From the NCBI GenBank assembly GCA_019117525.1, contig DWZO01000038.1:1-7937 (forward strand): 7,937 nucleotides of DNA, in the 5' to 3' direction. Position numbers and translations under genes: made by a program. Shown piece after piece: positions 6,008 to 7,937 of the stretch. Numbering within the stretch: position 1 is the first letter of the stretch; the number at the start of each line of letters is the position of its first letter. The stretch is from Allocoprobacillus merdigallinarum. GTDB lineage: Bacteria; Bacillota_I; Bacilli_A; Erysipelotrichales; Coprobacillaceae. Under the pieces are notes generated by a model. It made no database searches. It had not been told where the DNA came from and worked only from the letters and a program-made list of their open reading frames with translations.

Positions 6008-6257
6008 ACATATATTCTCTTGAATAAGGAGGCCTTGGTGATCCTGGTGGTCCAGGTGGTCTTGGTGGCTGTGGAGGTCTTGGAGGACCTGGTGGCCTTG
6101 GCGGTCTAGGTGGTCCTGGAGGATGCGGAGGTCTTGGAGGACCTGGTGGGAAAAATTGTGGTGGGAAAAACCACCACCAGAACCATGGCTGAATCATAAC
6201 ACGCTGGTTGTATGGATCATACATGTCATATTGATTTTCATTAAAATCCAATTTCAT
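6006..6257 (-). CDS. Small X-Pro-Pro repeat protein of unknown function
   Basis: An 83-residue protein whose family I do not recognise. The N terminus (1-24) is polar and Asn/Tyr/Asp-rich (NENQYDMYDPYNQR). Next comes an aromatic cluster PWFWWWFFPPQFFPP (24-38). Residues 39-77 are nearly all X-Pro-Pro triplets with X = Gly, Arg, His or Gln, in a nine-residue pattern close to GPP-RPP-xPP, and a short tail PYSREYM follows. This predicts a rigid, positively charged polyproline II rod; Gly recurs every nine rather than every three residues, so it is not a collagen helix. The start ATG (6255-6257) has GAGGTG immediately upstream with tight spacing, and in-frame M12 or M21 would be alternatives. A strong terminator follows. 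There is no signal peptide, no clear own promoter, and read-through from the flavoprotein gene is blocked by a terminator. A spore-coat, surface or storage role would be speculation. Long proline runs imply EF-P dependence. Confidence 0.7.
   Translation of the reverse strand: MKLDFNENQYDMYDPYNQRVMIQPWFWWWFFPPQFFPPGPPRPPHPPGPPRPPRPPGPPRPPQPPRPPGPPGSPRPPYSREYM
6027..6149. repeat. 27-bp G-rich (plus) / C-rich (minus) coding repeat tract
   Basis: The proline-rich part of the small gene is built of degenerate nine-codon (27 bp) units. Two 23-base copies beginning GGAGGTCTTGGAGG are identical at 6073-6095 and 6127-6149, exactly 54 bases (two units) apart. The plus strand carries a dense series of GG doublets every three to six bases, giving potential two-tier G-quadruplexes, and the GC content is far above the surrounding AT-rich DNA. 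In-frame unit gain or loss would change rod length without shifting the frame. Confidence 0.85.
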
Positions 6258-6309
6258 TCACCTCAATATAAGTTATGTCTTTTTATCAAAATGGTATGGG
6301 TAAACAAAC

Positions 6310-6338
6310 AAAAAAGCTTCATTTTGACTGAAGCTTTT
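6310..6338 (-). terminator. Intrinsic terminator overlapping the end of the TrxR-AhpF-like gene
   Basis: On the minus strand AAAAGCTTCA (6338-6329) pairs perfectly with TGAAGCTTTT (6321-6312) around the seven-base loop GTCAAAA, and the T run continues to 6310. The hairpin encodes the last residues KLQS-K and includes the TGA stop (6319-6321) at the base of its second strand. It should separate the flavoprotein transcript from the downstream X-Pro-Pro gene. Confidence 0.9.
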
Positions 6339-7932
6339 CTAATACCTGTATCATCTCTTCCATTGTCTTTTTTCCAAACAAGACATGTTGTTGGTCAATC
6401 ACAATACATGGTACACTCATTATTTGATATTGTTCTTTATATTCAGGATAATGTGATAAATCATAAATAGATGTTTGGATATCCTGATGAAGCAAAGCTA
6501 TACGTTGTGTTGCCTGAACAACTTCTGGACACATTGTACAAGATAAAGAGACAAACACTTGAATCTGATGTGATTTTAATGATTGAATCCTTTCTATGAC
6601 GTGTTGATCCAATGGCTGTCCTTGACTTGCGATATTGTATAAAGCAAGTATAAACGAATTAAACTCATGACCACCTGGTACCATATGATAATGTACACCT
6701 AAATCATTTTGATCACTATCACATAAAATGATTTGAGGATGCTCTTGAACAGATTGATAAACATTGTGAATATGTGGACTTAATGAAGCCAGCTCTTCCA
6801 TAAAGTTTTTCATTTCTAATGAAAAAGGATCTGTTGATAATTGACCTATTAAATAAACATCTTTTGTGAATTTGTTGAAAATCTGTTGTAACTGTTCTCT
6901 GATATCCTGACTGATAAACATGGAAGAATCATCCACTTTTGAACTTTTTGGTTTTTGAGAATGATTCTGATAAGCTATTGTTTGGATATCATATTTGTCT
7001 TTTGTTGTCGTGATATATTTTTCTAAAGATGTTGCAGCAATAGCGCCATCACTGACAGCAGTCACAACCTGACGTAAATCTTTTTCACAAATATCACCAG
7101 CACCATAAACACCATCCATACTTGTTTTTTGATGACGATCAGTGATTAAGTACCCTTGGGCATTTAATGCCAGCTGATCTTGAAATAATTCATTTTGTGG
7201 AACATATCCAGCAAAAACAAAGATTCCAAAACGTCCTTGTGTTGAAGCATCATAACGCCATAATGACTGATCACGATTATTTCTAAAAACAGCATATTCC
7301 ATCGTGTCATGCCCACCAACTTCCACAATTTCTGTTTCAAAAATCGTTTCTATTTGATCATGAGCACGCACTTGATCAGCAATTGTTTTGGCACATGTGA
7401 AATCTTCTTCTCTCACAATCATTGTTACTTTTGAAGCATATTGTGTTAAAAAGAGAGCTTCTTCACATGCTGCAAAACCTCCCCCAATAACAAAGATTGG
7501 ACATCCTTCAAAAAATTCTCCATCACAAGTCGCACAATAAGCAATTCCACGTCCCTGATATTCCCTTTCACCAGGGAAACCAAGCTTTCTAGGATGAGCT
7601 CCTGGAGCTAATACGAGACCAACAGATTCATAGATTCCTTGATCAGTTTCAACCTTTTTGATAGGGTGTTGTAAGTGAAGACTTTTGACATGGGCCTTTT
7701 GAAAAGATGCGCCAAAGTTTTCAGCCTGCTTTCTCATTTTGATTGTGAGACCTTCACCAGAATCTTCCAGCACGCCTGGATAATTCACAATATCTGATGT
7801 TATGGTAATCTGTCCACCAAATTTTTCTTTTTCTAAAACCAGGACACTATATTTTGCTCTAGCAAGATAAATAGCGGCAGAGAGCCCAGCTGGGCCTCCA
7901 CCAACAATAATCGCATCATAAATCTTAGACAT
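6319..7932 (-). CDS. Thioredoxin reductase-like flavoprotein fused to a C-terminal AhpF-type double-thioredoxin domain
   Basis: A 537-residue cytosolic FAD disulfide reductase. Residues 1-308 form a thioredoxin-reductase module: FAD-binding GGGPAG (11-16), FGGQ (38-41), redox CATC (C133/C136), the NAD(P)-fold GGGFAACEEA (150-159) and GAGDICEKDLRQVV (277-290). After a polar linker (310-340), residues 343-537 match the N-terminal domain of AhpF: FTKDVYLIGQLS (355-366), GGHEFNSFILALYN (420-433), then VFVSLSCTMCPEVVQAT (459-475) with C465/C468, and SVPCIVIDQQHVLFGKKTMEEM (506-527). In AhpF that domain is N-terminal and passes electrons to peroxiredoxin AhpC; here the order is reversed. At the NADPH 2'-phosphate site, usual HRRxxxR is replaced by VREEDFT (172-178), favouring NADH or another donor. 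The likely role is electron delivery to a peroxiredoxin or other thiol acceptor. The start is ATG at 7930-7932; its Shine-Dalgarno and promoter lie outside the window. Confidence 0.9.
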   Translation of the reverse strand: MSKIYDAIIVGGGPAGLSAAIYLARAKYSVLVLEKEKFGGQITITSDIVNYPGVLEDSGEGLTIKMRKQAENFGASFQKAHVKSLHLQHPIKKVETDQGIYESVGLVLAPGAHPRKLGFPGEREYQGRGIAYCATCDGEFFEGCPIFVIGGGFAACEEALFLTQYASKVTMIVREEDFTCAKTIADQVRAHDQIETIFETEIVEVGGHDTMEYAVFRNNRDQSLWRYDASTQGRFGIFVFAGYVPQNELFQDQLALNAQGYLITDRHQKTSMDGVYGAGDICEKDLRQVVTAVSDGAIAATSLEKYITTTKDKYDIQTIAYQNHSQKPKSSKVDDSSMFISQDIREQLQQIFNKFTKDVYLIGQLSTDPFSLEMKNFMEELASLSPHIHNVYQSVQEHPQIILCDSDQNDLGVHYHMVPGGHEFNSFILALYNIASQGQPLDQHVIERIQSLKSHQIQVFVSLSCTMCPEVVQATQRIALLHQDIQTSIYDLSHYPEYKEQYQIMSVPCIVIDQQHVLFGKKTMEEMIQVLEKLQSK

Positions 7933-7937
7933 TATAA

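Noticed and set aside
6027..6149. Repeat tract considered as a CRISPR array or a collagen-like gene
   Set aside because: There are no unique spacers between fixed repeats, and Gly recurs every nine residues rather than every three.
6258..6318. Possible promoter for the X-Pro-Pro gene (TTGTTT with TAAAAA, 16-base spacing, minus strand)
   Set aside because: Both boxes match the consensus poorly, so I do not list it as a feature although some promoter here is likely because a terminator lies just upstream.
6123..6470. Open frame of 115 codons on the plus strand
   Set aside because: It runs antisense through the X-Pro-Pro gene, the intergenic gap and the flavoprotein end, across a strong terminator; no ribosome binding site seen.

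Overview
The window looks like chromosome of an AT-rich, low-GC Gram-positive anaerobe. A tyrosine T-box, an FMN riboswitch with intrinsic terminator, ECF-type vitamin S components, an LCP cell-wall protein and a thioredoxin reductase/AhpF-type flavoprotein all point to Firmicutes. Gene style is reminiscent of Erysipelotrichia/Coprobacillaceae gut bacteria, but that placement is an inference. No mobile element, phage gene, CRISPR array, tRNA or rRNA gene is visible.

Layout, left to right. (1) Bases 1-677, minus strand: first 225 residues of a DAHP synthase (entry step of the shikimate pathway), running off the left edge. It is preceded by its own promoter (967-995) and a T-box leader whose specifier loop reads UAC (Tyr). 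(2) 1001-2575, minus: LCP-family cell-wall ligase with a three-helix N-terminal membrane region and an unusual extra extracellular domain. (3) 2713-4452, minus: a three-gene flavin unit with two tandem ECF S components (the first RibU-like) and a flavin-binding split-barrel protein. It is driven by a promoter at 4682-4710 and gated by an FMN riboswitch (4520-4631) plus terminator (4473-4508). (4) 4757-5996, plus: divergently expressed DNA-deoxyinosine glycosylase and a multi-pass membrane protein resembling the DUF2238/YjdF group. (5) 6006-6257, minus: a small protein built largely of X-Pro-Pro triplets, ending in a bidirectional terminator shared with the convergent membrane-protein gene. (6) 6319-7932, minus: a flavoprotein with a thioredoxin-reductase module followed by an AhpF-type double-thioredoxin module, in the reverse of the classical AhpF order.

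How the genes work together: two biosynthesis/uptake units are each controlled by an RNA sensor of their product, tyrosyl-tRNA charging for aromatic amino acids and FMN for flavin import. The imported flavin could supply the FMN/FAD enzymes encoded nearby (the split-barrel protein and the TrxR-AhpF flavoprotein). The most unusual items are the tandem S components with a C-terminal membrane extension on the second, the permuted TrxR-AhpF architecture, and the X-Pro-Pro repeat protein. I see no clear evidence of a wholly new multi-gene system.
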